Assembly: GCF_000340215.1 (NCBI RefSeq)
Contig: NW_006921532.1
Location: 1,405,337-1,469,336 of the forward strand
Length of the DNA: 64,000 nt
Reading direction: 5' to 3'
Source of the DNA: Pseudocercospora fijiensis CIRAD86
Lineage: Eukaryota; Ascomycota; Dothideomycetes; Mycosphaerellales; Mycosphaerellaceae
Below the pieces are notes generated by a model that was not told the DNA's origin, did no database searches, and worked only from the letters and a program-made list of their open reading frames with translations. Positions 1 to 9,950 of the stretch are shown one piece after another. Both the position numbers and the translations under genes were made by a program. Each line of letters starts with the position of its first letter. Within the stretch, counting starts at the first letter, position 1.

Positions 1-311
1 GAGGGCGGCTCACGCACGGCACGGCAGAATCACTTATTAGTCCATTCGTCTCTCCTTCTCGAAGCGCGCTGCATTATTATTTCCCTCGACTGAGCGTGGC
101 GGCGGTCTCAGCAATACGCGTGCCCGGTGCAGCCGCTCCGGTCGCGACTCCGTTCTGGGTGGCGCGCGGACCCTCACCGTGCCAGTGCATGCGTGCGCAC
201 CTGCCGGGTAGAGTTCCGTTGCAATCGTTGGAGACTTGGAGTCCGACGACACGGCGCTCTGCGAAAAGGGTCGCGCTCTGCGAAACGCCTTCTCTACGAT
301 TATTCTAGATC

Positions 312-2394
312 ATGGAAGCGCCCAGCACGCCCATGTCGCCCGTCGCGGCGGCCATGTCGCAAGGTAAAGGTAACGATGGCGAAAAGTCAAAACGGCGACG
401 GCAACCACGAAACAGCGCCTGCATGGGCTGCGCGCAGCTGAAGATGAAGGTGCCGGGACCGCCAGTGAGCAGACGACGTGCCAGTGGCTAACGTCAACGG
501 TCAACAGTGTATCCAAACCCCAAATGGCAAATGCGAAAGGTGAGCGCGTGCGGCGTTACGCATTGCATGCATATATTGAGTTCCATCTCTCAACGCCCAA
601 TCCCACTCCCCTCACCGCGCTCGGCCTCATCAAAGTTTGGCAATCTTTGCTGCTGCCCGTCCAGTTACTTTTATAGTCTGATCGCAAGTCAGCATTCGAA
701 CATGGCTGATCACAGGCGTGCAGATGCAATCGCATGGACAGGGAATGCGTGCCTGCTGTCCCCAAACCGCGCAAACGACGTACGCAGAGCAACGTAGGCG
801 AGTCAGACGGCATACCGCTCCTCGAGTTTGCAGCGCCCTCATCATCACCAGCTGGCCCTCCGCCCACCTTCGATCCTCCCGACCTGCAACAACCAGCCCA
901 CCAGGCCGAGAGAGGAGCACTCCTCGCTCGACACGATCTCTCGCATACCCACAGCACCTCATTCACCGCGCTTTTCACACGAGGCCTTGGCAACGTTTCC
1001 GTAAGTACACCAACGGCGAACCTCTCTCCTCATTTCAATATCTGCTTCTGTACTGCGCCTTGACGTGGGATACATTACACTTAACTATGCTCCTAACACC
1101 GCTTACCTAGGCCAATGAAGAATTACTGCGTGGGGTAGATTACAACTTCGTCGCCACCTCCTTCACCGTCTTTCGCCAGCTCACACCCTCCTTTCCCTTC
1201 GTCGAAATCGTGCCAGCTGCAGATGTGATTGCTATGGTGACCAGTCGACCGGTGCTCACCCTGGCGGTGTGTACCGTAGCCTCAGCAGCTGCACCCGAAG
1301 TTCAGGGTCGCCTGGCTCAAGCTTTCCGCTATACGCTGTCCTCTAAAGTCATTCTGGGAAGCGAGCGCAGCCTCGACCTTCTCACTGGCCTCCTGGTGCT
1401 CCTTGGCTTTCATCACCAATACATGTCGCAGCACCACATCTATCAGCAACTTTCTCTTCTCGCAGGCATGGCTGCCGACCTCGGACTGTACAATCTGTGG
1501 CCAGAGCCACCGGATTTGGCAAGCGCATTGGAGCGGAATCGCGCGTTCGTCGGGTGCTACTATCTCTGCTGCTGCGTATCGGCCACTGGCTTCGATAAAC
1601 CAAGTCCACTTCGTTGGACCAGCAACTTCCGCCGCTGCGCAGAAATGGTTGCAAATTCAGGATCATTACCATCAGATCGCGGCTTGGTAGCTTTGCTGGA
1701 GCTTGCTCATGCCATAGACGATACGGAAGACAGTCTGCGAGAGATTTCGGAACAGCAACGCCCGATTCCTGTCGCCTTCGTCGATTTCCAGATCAAAGCT
1801 GCCACTCAACGTCTGAAAGCGCTGAAGCGAGAACATCAGTCGCTGAGTGGATCTCTTGTTTTCACAGCAGCAACCATTCACATACACCAGAGGCGCATAC
1901 GAGTTGGCGAAGCCCCGGACCACGGCACGCTAATCCAATGTGCGTGCGCTATCAAGGAATACGTGGATGATGTTCTGGCGCGTCCCCCTGTCACATTGCA
2001 CCGCTTTTCGATCGTGGACTGGAGTAGCCTCCTCGAGATTCTGATCCTGATGGCTCGAGTATCTAAGCCTTTACCTACAGCCACTGGCTGGGAGTCGGGC
2101 GCCATCACTGAGATGCTCAAACCTGGAGCTTTCTTGGACTCCCTTGTGTCTCACATGGCTGCTGCCCCATTCAATGATCCTCTCTCTCCTCGCAGCGAGA
2201 CGCTCATACGACTGCTGAAGAACGCAAGCGAGAGCATCAAGAGGCAAATTCTATTCAAAGGTACCCCAAGCCAGGCTGACGAGGGTAATTTCAGACCGGT
2301 GAACGAGCAACTTGGACCTCACACAACCCCAAGACCCGACTTTCTCAGCACTGGCGTACTAGACTCCACGATATGGCAGACTTTGACTGGATAG
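312..2394 (+). CDS. Zn2Cys6 transcription factor, 576 aa, 4 exons
   Basis: Fungal binuclear zinc-cluster transcription factor, expected in the nucleus. Predicted exons are 312-449, 508-539, 724-1000 and 1111-2394, giving 576 residues in one frame. The cluster is split by two introns: exon 1 carries CMGCAQLKMK (residues 37-46), exon 2 starts with the third cysteine, and exon 3 completes CERCNRMDREC. Spacing is C-x2-C-x6-C-x7-C-x2-C-x6-C. The basic run KSKRRRQPR just before it could serve as nuclear localisation signal or DNA contact. The usual R-R-K between cysteines 2 and 3 is replaced by AQLKMK. The long last exon has the helical middle region typical of these regulators. The ATG at 312 is the first in frame. 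Target genes cannot be deduced; the next gene is a hydrolase in convergent orientation. Confidence 0.85.
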
Positions 2395-2979
2395 AGAAAG
2401 ATGATCGGATGGGCCTGGATGATCTGAACAAGTCCATGGAAATCACGAGTTGCTCCGAGTGAAGCTGCTTCTTGCATGCATGTTTCACTGCGATACATTG
2501 GAATTTGGGAGGGGTGTACTTCACGTCCATGCGTTTATCCACCACCACGAACTGCGAAACGATCCACTGAGAGCCCAGCGCTCGAACAAGACGTCCCACT
2601 CCTCATAGAGATCTGGGCATTCCACCTCATATCGCTTCCGCCGAAGATATGCAACTCGGTAAGGTGGTGGCAAGGTTTTGATGGCGATACCATTGTGCTG
2701 ACGAGTTAACCCCTTCAGCAGATCCATGAGCCATCATTGGCTGACTAAGGCCTGGGAATCAGCCGCCGAGAAATGTCGACGAAGTTTTTCGCAGCCAAAT
2801 ACACTCAATAGCCTCTGCACCGGGAACCAATAAAGCTCGGTTGTTCACAACACTTCGTCTGAATCGATTCGCCCCGAGAGTAAGGTCTCCGTATTTGCAT
2901 GTAAGAGATCTCGTCCGAAAGCTCTCGACGCACTCGGAGGAGCTCAGCCATCCGCACTTGCCTCGATGATATGAAGCTT
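2395..2979. other. intergenic, with possible coding remnants on the minus strand
   Basis: This is the space between two convergent genes. On the minus strand two short frames look somewhat protein-like: 2987-2805, containing RVRRELSDEISYM, and 2727-2521, containing YEEWDVLFERWALSG. They are in different frames and I could not join them into a gene. They may be remnants of a decayed gene. No repeat or RNA gene is seen. Confidence 0.3.
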
Positions 2980-4076
2980 TTATCCATCCCGCCGCGCTGC
3001 GATCTGATCGAACACCATCTTCATAGCACCTTTCTGGATATCGACAAGCACAGTCTCATGGTTGGTGCCTGGAAATTCTCTGCTCTCGACACGGATTCCG
3101 TCGTATAAAGCCTCCTGCTTCCAGCACTGTTCGAAATACTCCTTTCCAGTCCTGCCAATCATCATGTCATCTTGAGCGAAACATAATTGCAGTCTCAAAA
3201 TTGATGAATGTTGCGCTTCCTCTCCAGCCACCAGCAGTTTTACATACTCCATATAGTCCTCACAGACTCCAATCGGACCTTTGCCAAGCAAGAGTCGGGC
3301 CTCGTCATTACCGCCAACCATCGCCTGTTCCTCCGAAGACCATCTGCTCACCAGTCGTTCCAGCTCTTTTGCAGTGGCTGCATTAACACCATATTTCTCT
3401 TCAGCGGACGCTTCGCCCAGAACTCTATCGGCGTCAGGCTGGAAACCGCCAGAGACAGAAGACAGTGCTCCTCCGGACCAAGATGTCATGGGACTGATGG
3501 TATTATTGACGAAGTTCACAAGAGGACTCCAAGCCGATAGCACACTATTCGGAAGCTTTGCAACAGCACTCAACATCGTAACATTCGAACATCTTTGACT
3601 AACCCAGGGCCCAAGCATAGCCGCATACGGAGCTTTTGGATCCAGAACTTCCCGGTGATGATAGATCGTGTTCAGCAGATAGATCGTCCCCGCAGAATGC
3701 GACACAAGAGACACATGTTCTACCGAAACGTGCGCTGAAGTAGCGCAGGCACCATCTCAAGCCAAATTTCCATTCTTCTCTCTAATGCTACCTGCGTACT
3801 CCCTCCAAAACCCGGCCGGTCGACGCATAGCATTCGTACGCCGCTCTCGTTTGCAAGTTTGTCGAATTGAAGCACGAGATAGCGCGTTCCGAACATTGGA
3901 CCGCAGAATAGAGCGACTGGGAGTTTTTGGTCTTGGAAGTTGCTTGTTGTGGAGAATGTCACTCGCAGCCTTTCGTGTGTTTCTAAGTGTGAGAGCCAGA
4001 GGCATTGATGCAGATTTCTTGCGGCTAGGATCTTGGTGGCTGCTTGTAGAGCTGGGGGGGGGGAGGGTTTGGCCAT
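2980..4076 (-). pseudogene. alpha/beta hydrolase with a one-base frameshift
   Basis: A serine hydrolase of the alpha/beta fold, fungal lipase/esterase-like type. Two frames make up one protein. The first, 4076-3723, holds the oxyanion and strand region (VALFCGPMFGTRYLVLQ, then VDRPGFGGST). The second, down to the stop at 2980, starts at HVSLVSHSAGT, where the Ser is the nucleophile, and carries the likely acid (CFAQDDMMIG) and histidine (PGTNHET). The frames meet near 3714-3725, where the first runs into TAG; restoring one base there joins them, and the residues on both sides match the family, so no intron fits. It is either a recent pseudogene or a sequencing error. A run of ten G at 4054-4063 lies in the N-terminal Pro codons. 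The channel gene fragment starts about 55 bp upstream on the other strand. Confidence 0.75.
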
Positions 4077-4131
4077 GATGGTGTCATTTTGTGTTTGACG
4101 AAGACCAGACCAGGTCTGCGTTATTATTTTA

Positions 4132-4503
4132 ATGTATGGCTTCAGCCTCACATGCTTCTTTCGTTTCGTTCCGTTCCTGTATGTATGTGGCGGCGCGATA
4201 TTGATCCGGGGTCTCGGGACGGCTGAATTTGGTTATATAGCCGGCGGACTGAATGGTGGCCGAGCGAGTGAAGTGAAGATGGGTTGCGCTGTGGATCTGC
4301 AAGGTGATTGCATACAGTCTGCCTTGCATCTTTGAAGCTACAGCAGGTCTTGTATCTGGTGGTGTTCGAAAATACTCCCTGGTGCTCGTAAAGCTTGAGA
4401 TCCCCATCAGCCTGTTCTTCTGGACAATTGTGACCTTTTCTACAACAAATGTTATAAAGTACCGTACAGGCAGGTACTGCCTGAAGGTTGCCGAGCGAAG
4501 CGA
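4132..4503 (+). pseudogene. 5' fragment of an MscS-family channel gene
   Basis: Fragment of a fungal mechanosensitive channel gene (MscS family with EF-hand, as in the yeast Msy proteins), continued at 7596-9297. From 4280 the frame reads WVALWICKVIAYSLPCIF, then GGVRKYSLVLVKLEIPISL and FFWTIVTF. This corresponds to the transmembrane stretch of fungal MscS proteins (a W-x2-LW-x2-K motif, then RKY and a LEIP-type segment). Just upstream, 4132-4275 in another frame gives a hydrophobic stretch followed by SEV; removing one A near 4276 brings SEV-RW-VALW into one frame, so at least one frameshift is present. The normal cytosolic N-terminus is not found, as the hydrolase begins at 4076 on the other strand. 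The fragment ends at the transposon. Family assignment is from memory of the motif pattern. Confidence 0.6.
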
Positions 4504-4530
4504 GAGCTAAGTGGAAGAACCGCTAGAAGT
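4504..4530 (+). repeat. left terminal inverted repeat (candidate)
   Basis: The first 17 bases, GAGCTAAGTGGAAGAAC, occur as an exact reverse complement at 7579-7595; the next ten bases match at 7 positions. Confidence 0.6.
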
Positions 4531-4629
4531 CGTTGCTATGTGCTTGTTGTCTCTTGCCTCTAATCGTTGGTCGCTTCTTGCCTGTCTTAGTTAGGGATGA
4601 TTAAATGACGGCATTCCATATTATGACAT

Positions 4630-4661
4630 GTTATTTATTCATCACGTGATGTATAAATAAC
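4630..4661. repeat. 32-bp near-perfect palindrome
   Basis: The arms GTTATTTAT and ATAAATAAC flank a core with the palindrome ATCACGTGAT; only one base pair breaks symmetry. It lies between the left inverted repeat and the transposase start, so it may be a subterminal transposase-binding site. That role is inference. Confidence 0.6.
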
Positions 4662-4790
4662 TGCAGGAAATATGACTAAGCATTCCTAACCCAACTTCTA
4701 CGATTCCTTTCTAATCTCTTTACGCGTCTATAACTACTACTATAACGCGATTATATATACTTCTATACGCGCAATCTACTCTATTATATT

Positions 4791-6716
4791 ATGTCTTCCT
4801 CCCTTAAGCGCGGACGCCCCGAAAACCTCGATGTTTCGGTCCATTTTAAGCACTAGAAGCCTGCTAGCAAGAACACCGAATAGAGCCGCTATAACTACTA
4901 CGGGAAAGAGAGGGCAGCGTATACAACACGTTAGCAACACTACCTAGAGGTCTATAAGGCCTATCTGCTTAGTCTTAGCCTTAACTACTATAAGATTAAG
5001 CAGCGGATTAAGCAACGCGAGATTTAAATGCTAGCAATCGGTCTAGAAGGCATAAAGCTTATATAACGGAAGTTCTCGAAGGGTATTGTTATAAGTAGCC
5101 TATCCTTTAGAGTGTTCAATTCACTATAGTTTAAGGACGCCTTTAACTTACTTAACAACGCCTATACCGTACCTAGCAGACAGAACGTTATAGACTACCT
5201 TTTAAATAAGGTTTATAAGGATATATAGTTAAAGGTAGACCTAATTATCTTTAACTAGCGATACATTAACCTCATCTTTAATAAGAGCGCTAACGTTAAT
5301 AAAGAACGTATTATCAACCTCTATACTTACGTACTACATTATAGCGCCTTCTTCTTATCCTCGGAGGTTATTAGGAACGACAACCTTACTATAATATAGT
5401 GCGCTTACTAGTTTAGGCGACAAGTAGACAAGATTAAGCTACGCTATCCGGACTTCTATAAGCGACTAAATGCTATTGTAACGGACACCTATGCGACAAT
5501 GCGGGCAACTTAGAGCAATATTGCTGCGTACGAGCCGTATTTATACCTATTCTACGTGCCTTATTAAGCACACTCTCTCTAGTTATCCCTTAAAGATATC
5601 TTCGAGAGAATCCCCTTCTTTACGAAGGTCCTCGGTATAGCGTAGCTTATTATATCTGCCTTCTTACGGTCGCCTCTATAGCTTAGTGTTCTTCGCTAGT
5701 ATATGCGAGAGACTATTAGTAAGACAGTCGCCTTTGTCTTGTTAGTAATTACTCGTTAGGGCACTTAACTAGCCTTATTAAAGAGCGTCCGTAAGGCTAA
5801 GCCTACCCTTATGAATTTCAACCCTCCTACTATTAAGGGTAAGAAGGATAAGACTAGTAAGCTAATAAAGAAGGTTAGAGATATTGTATAGAATCTAAGC
5901 TTCTAGACTAAGCTTAATATAGTTGAAGAGGTTATTTAACCGGTTAGCGAGTGTATCAAAATAGCCGAGTCTAACTAGTGCTTTATTCGGTATATTATTC
6001 CTTACTAGCAGAAGATTAAGGCCGCCTAGAAGGCCGCTACTAAAGCTAGTAACTTTATAAAGGAGCACTTCTTCCACTTAGAGACTAAACTAAAGGTACG
6101 GATTAACTAGTAGGTTGCTAACTATTACGTTGTTGCTTATCTACTAGATCTAGGCTTATCGGTTACGAAGGACCCTATTCTATACTAGACCGAGTTACAA
6201 TAGCGTATTACCCTATATAAGTTCATTTAACGTAGGGTGTAAGAGGGTAGGCTCTAGCGAGCTATAAGCGAGTTTAATGCCTTCTATAACCGCGAAGGGC
6301 CCTTCTATAAGGATGCTAAGTGCTAGATGTATATAAACGATCTAGCAACCTTCTAGCAATTCATTTAGAGTAAGGCTACAACACTCGCACTAATAGCTAT
6401 CCGCCTCGCTCGTATAGTAGCGTCTTTAGTGCCTTCCGAGCGCTTATTCTCGGTACTAAATCTTATTTATACGGATACCCGTAACCGACTAGTACCCGCT
6501 AAAGTGAACAAGCTATAGTATATCTATATTAATAAGCGTATACTATACTACCTGCGTAAGGAAGAGATACTAGAAGAGGCTATTAAAGCGCTCGAAGAAG
6601 CACTCGTTGCTATCGGTCTATATAAATAGCTAAACGAGAACCTGCTATCTAACGAGCGTATATCGATTGCAGCTATAATCTAACTAGCTAATTAGAAGCC
6701 GAGAAACACCTATTAA
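4791..6716 (+). pseudogene. hAT transposase, RIP-inactivated
   Basis: One reading frame of 642 codons runs from ATG 4791 to TAA 6714-6716 with no frameshift, interrupted only by stops that RIP would create: TAG where Trp is expected (for example 4854 and 4881) and TAA/TAG where Gln is expected. The N-terminal part resembles a BED-type zinc finger region with its cysteines changed to tyrosine (around NYYGKE, near 4895). The C-terminal part has the hAT dimerisation signature, PSERLFSVLNLIYTDTRNRL, at about 6432-6491. It cannot make an active enzyme. Confidence 0.85.
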
Positions 6717-7568
6717 TAGTTGAAAGTGTATCTAATCGACGTATCTCGGTCGATTAAGTGTACTCGCGAGTTAGGGTTTAGTTAGAATGCGGATTTAGGA
6801 AGCGGGCTTTTTAGTATATATTTAGGATATTATACTACTACTATTTTATTATACTTTATCTTTATACTTTACACGCTTATTATATGCATTAAGACCTTTT
6901 ATTTGCGCTATTTAGTATATCTATATATAGTGTGGTTAGTGTGTTATACGTATAGAGGGCTATTAGCTTTCCTAATTCCGTCCTCTCGGCGGAGCTTCGG
7001 AGGTTAGACGGGCTTTGCCGAGGTAGGCTTAGTAGTATAAAGCTAATTAGTTACTACTAAACAATACGATATTTCATTACTACATTCTATTATAATATAT
7101 TACGGCTAATTTTAGAATTATAGAACTCGATACTGCGATTTTTTTAGTGTAAGAATTAATACATTTGCATCGCTATATAGTATATATTAATTCGGTAAAG
7201 TATAGGGGCAGAACGCCGAGATAGCGCCTAACCCTTAGGGTCCCTAAAATATCGCCCCTATATATTTACTTACAGTAGCTGCTGTTATAGGACTTCCTGT
7301 AGGTGTATAAAATATCCGGATTAGGCTTAGCTTAAATGACTGTTATCTATTAGCATTAACCCTAGTCTTAGTCGCCTCCTGCCTATCCCCTTCCTTCCGG
7401 CTTCCTGCTCTCGACTATCGACCCTTCTTATTCTAATATTAGGCACCTAAGGCCAATACTTCTTTTTGATTTCTTCCAATCAGAGGCCGAGCAGGATTTG
7501 TATAAGCGCATCTTGAAACTGAACCCCCGGCGAACGGCCCGTACACGATATACGCTATACAGTGCATA

Positions 7569-7595
7569 ACTTCTGACTGTTCTTCCACTTAGCTC
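7569..7595 (-). repeat. right terminal inverted repeat (candidate)
   Basis: Reverse complement of 4504-4530: 17 exact bases plus a partly matching inner part. MscS-like coding resumes directly after it. Confidence 0.6.
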
Positions 7596-9297
7596 GTAAA
7601 CAGACAACACCTCCGCATCCTCGTCGCAAGCTCCTCGAATGCTCCGGCTTATGCCTGTTTACTTCGCTTCGCTCGGATCAAACACTTCCGTGTCAAGACA
7701 ACTGCGACAGGAGCTGCCTGGCTTGACACTCTCGGAACTGTCTTCAAAGCTGGAATTATCGTCGCAGCCATCTGGGTCATTCAGAAAACATTCATTCAAC
7801 TCATCGCGATCAACTATCATCATAAGCAATATGCCGATAAGATAAAAGAAAGCAAGAGTCTTATCAAGCTATTGGACTGGCTTTATGATGCCTCACGCAC
7901 TCTCTTCCCCGAGTGCTGCAAAGAATTCGAGGAAGAAGATGCTGAAATTCAGGGCAATGCTCTTGCAGAAGTCAGAGAAGCTCTGGGCAAAGCTGGTGTC
8001 AATCAGAAAGTCTTCAGCACGATGGGACGTGTCCGCGACAAAGCGACTGCGTAAGTTGGGTGATAGGAGTGACACGAACGAGATGAGACTAATTTGAACA
8101 GGGCCTTCGGAGCCATGGCTTCAGACATTGCCGGCAAACAAGTCTTCGCAACCTCCTCCGCGCACGCGATTGTTATCGAAGCACTCGAAACAGAACGAGC
8201 TTCAAAGGCGCTGGCTCGCAGACTCTGGTTGTCATTTGCTGGCGAGTGCAGAGACGTGCTCTACAGATCCGATCTTCTTGAGGTCGTGGGTGCGTCCCGC
8301 GGAAGCGACGTCGAGGAAATCTTTGGCCTTCTGGATCGAGACGGCAACGGAGATGTCAGTCTTGATGAGATGGAAATGCTTGTCGTGCAAGCCGGACAAG
8401 ACCGTAAGAATCGGGCCAGATCCATGCAGGACATCGGCCAGGCAATCGCTGTCCTCGACCGCCTCCTGGGACTGGTCGTTCTGATTGCCATCGCGTTTAT
8501 CTATGCTACCTTCTTCAGTAAGACGTTCGCCGCAAAAACTACACAGCTCTGGACGACGTTTACGGGATTGGCCTTTGCCATTGGAGGAACAGTTACCGAG
8601 TTCCTAGGCGCCTGCATCTTCTTGTTTGTCAAGCATCCTTGTGAGTATACCCTTTCAAGTCATCTTCCATGTAAACCCCACTGACTTCTCGCATCAAGAC
8701 GATGTTGGCGATCGGGTCGATATAAGCGGCGTACAATTGGTGGTCGAGCGGATCTCGTTGATGTACTCTGTCTTCCGCCGCATTGATACGAACAGCGTCG
8801 TTCAGATCCCACACAACATCGCCAACACACTCTGGATCGAGAATCTCAGTCGCAGCAAGGCCATGAAGGAACGTCTGACGATCTCGGTGGCCGCCACGAC
8901 AAGCACAGAAGATATTCTGGCACTTCGTGGCGAGCTTTACAAATTCGTCACTTCGCCAGACCACAAGCGAGACTTCCAGCCAGAGTTTGAGATTGAGCTG
9001 ATCAGCGTCGGAGACCTTAAGCAGCTTGACCTGAGAGTCGAGATTAGACACAAATCAAACTTCGCCAACGAGAGTCTTCGCTCTCACCGGCGAAACAAAT
9101 TCATGTGTGAGCTCCTCGCAAGCATGCGTCGCATTCCCATCGAGCCCCCCGGGGGCTCTGCGCCGCCATTGGGTGATCCGGCAAATCCGTCGTACAGCTG
9201 TACTGTGTCTAATCTGGAAGCTATTGCTGCGCGAGCCAGGAAAGCCGAAGAGGTCGACGCTGCTCGTCTTTTCCCGGCCAACGGGATTTATTGCTGA
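7596..9297 (+). pseudogene. 3' part of EF-hand MscS-family channel gene
   Basis: Continuation of the channel gene split by the hAT element. Exons are about 7596-8050, 8102-8640 and 8699-9297. The frame shows a membrane segment (GIIVAAIWVIQKTFIQLIAI), the linker DASRTLFPECC, an EF-hand with a full calcium loop (DRDGNGDVSLDE), further membrane segments (GLVVLIAIAFIYATFF and FTGLAFAIGGTVTEFLG), and the MscS beta domain beginning HPYDVGDRVDI across the second intron. Fungal relatives sit in the ER or plasma membrane and respond to hypo-osmotic stress. No start codon lies between the transposon and the homology, and the next stop upstream is inside the inverted repeat, so this part lacks its own N-terminus. 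The frame ends at TGA 9295-9297, but the same frame stays open for 50 further codons to TAA at 9448. Confidence 0.8.
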
Positions 9298-9596
9298 CGG
9301 CATCAGTTCCGCCCTGCAGCAGACCGTCTCGAAGATCTCTTCGGGAATGTTGGGAAGAAGGCCGAGCGCTCGCGGAGCGTCGAATCAATGGGCATCTCAC
9401 GAAGACCCATCAACGGAACGTATGCAGGCCAACAGTACTTTCAACGGTAAACAAGCATGAGAATAGACGGCATCAACCGCTGCATTATTGTACTGAAACA
9501 GACATTTTTTGCATCCAATTTGCTCTCGTATCCGCTATTGTGATATGATTAATAGCATTGCTCTTGCCACTTACAGATTAATGTGGCTTTTTAGTA

Positions 9597-9636
9597 AGTG
9601 AAGTGAGGAATAGGGTAGTGAAGTGAGGAATAGGGT
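9597..9636. repeat. 20-bp tandem duplication
   Basis: Two exact copies of AGTGAAGTGAGGAATAGGGT in direct tandem. Confidence 0.95.
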
Positions 9637-9650
9637 ATGCGTCGGAAAGC

Positions 9651-9674
9651 AGCCAAGCCAAGCCAAGCCAAGCC
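9651..9674. repeat. (AGCCA)n microsatellite
   Basis: Nearly five copies of the pentanucleotide AGCCA. Confidence 0.95.
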
Positions 9675-9876
9675 TCTCGATGCCGAGCGGACATGCTTGA
9701 GCTCGCGCTTCAGAAGTACATCGACATGCATTCTGCCGTAACGTGTGTCAGACGCGAACGGCACGCGATAGCTGATCAGTAAGTCACAATATAGAGTGAA
9801 TCAACACCCAAATGGCGGCAGCTTGTGAGCTTCGCATCCTCATCGACTCCAGCAGCTGATCGGCCCCCCTCCTCTG

Positions 9877-9930
9877 CATCTCACTCTTCCTCATCTCACT
9901 CTTCCTCATCTCACTCTTCCTCATCTCACC
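9877..9930. repeat. 15-bp pyrimidine-rich tandem repeat in the 5' leader
   Basis: Three and a half copies of CATCTCACTCTTCCT end 20 bp before the ATG of the monooxygenase. The repeat is open in the same frame as the gene, but no ATG lies in that frame upstream, so it is most likely leader sequence. Confidence 0.9.
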
Positions 9931-9950
9931 ACATCTATCCCCGTACCACA

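Larger units (their letters stand above)
4504..7595 (+). mobile_element. hAT-family DNA transposon, RIP-degraded
   Basis: A DNA transposon of about 3.1 kb inside the MscS-like gene. The ends are proposed from a 17-bp exact inverted repeat (4504-4520 and 7579-7595) that continues imperfectly to 27 bp. The interior is rich in TpA with a transposase frame full of TAG/TAA, the pattern of RIP. Flanking 8-bp target duplications, expected for hAT, were not found, so the true ends may differ by tens of bases. The 3' part, 6717-7568, has no gene: it is AT-rich apart from a GC-rich patch near 6970-7030. Confidence 0.75.
9451..9950. other. intergenic region with tandem repeats
   Basis: Upstream region of the monooxygenase gene. 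It holds three short tandem repeats listed separately and no gene. Confidence 0.6.

Noticed and set aside
7661..7673. 13-bp reverse complement of the CCGAGCGAAGCGA motif at 4491-4503
   Set aside because: Could be an outer end of the hAT element, but it lies within sequence that reads as channel coding and gives no target duplication; the 17-bp repeat at 7579-7595 fits better.
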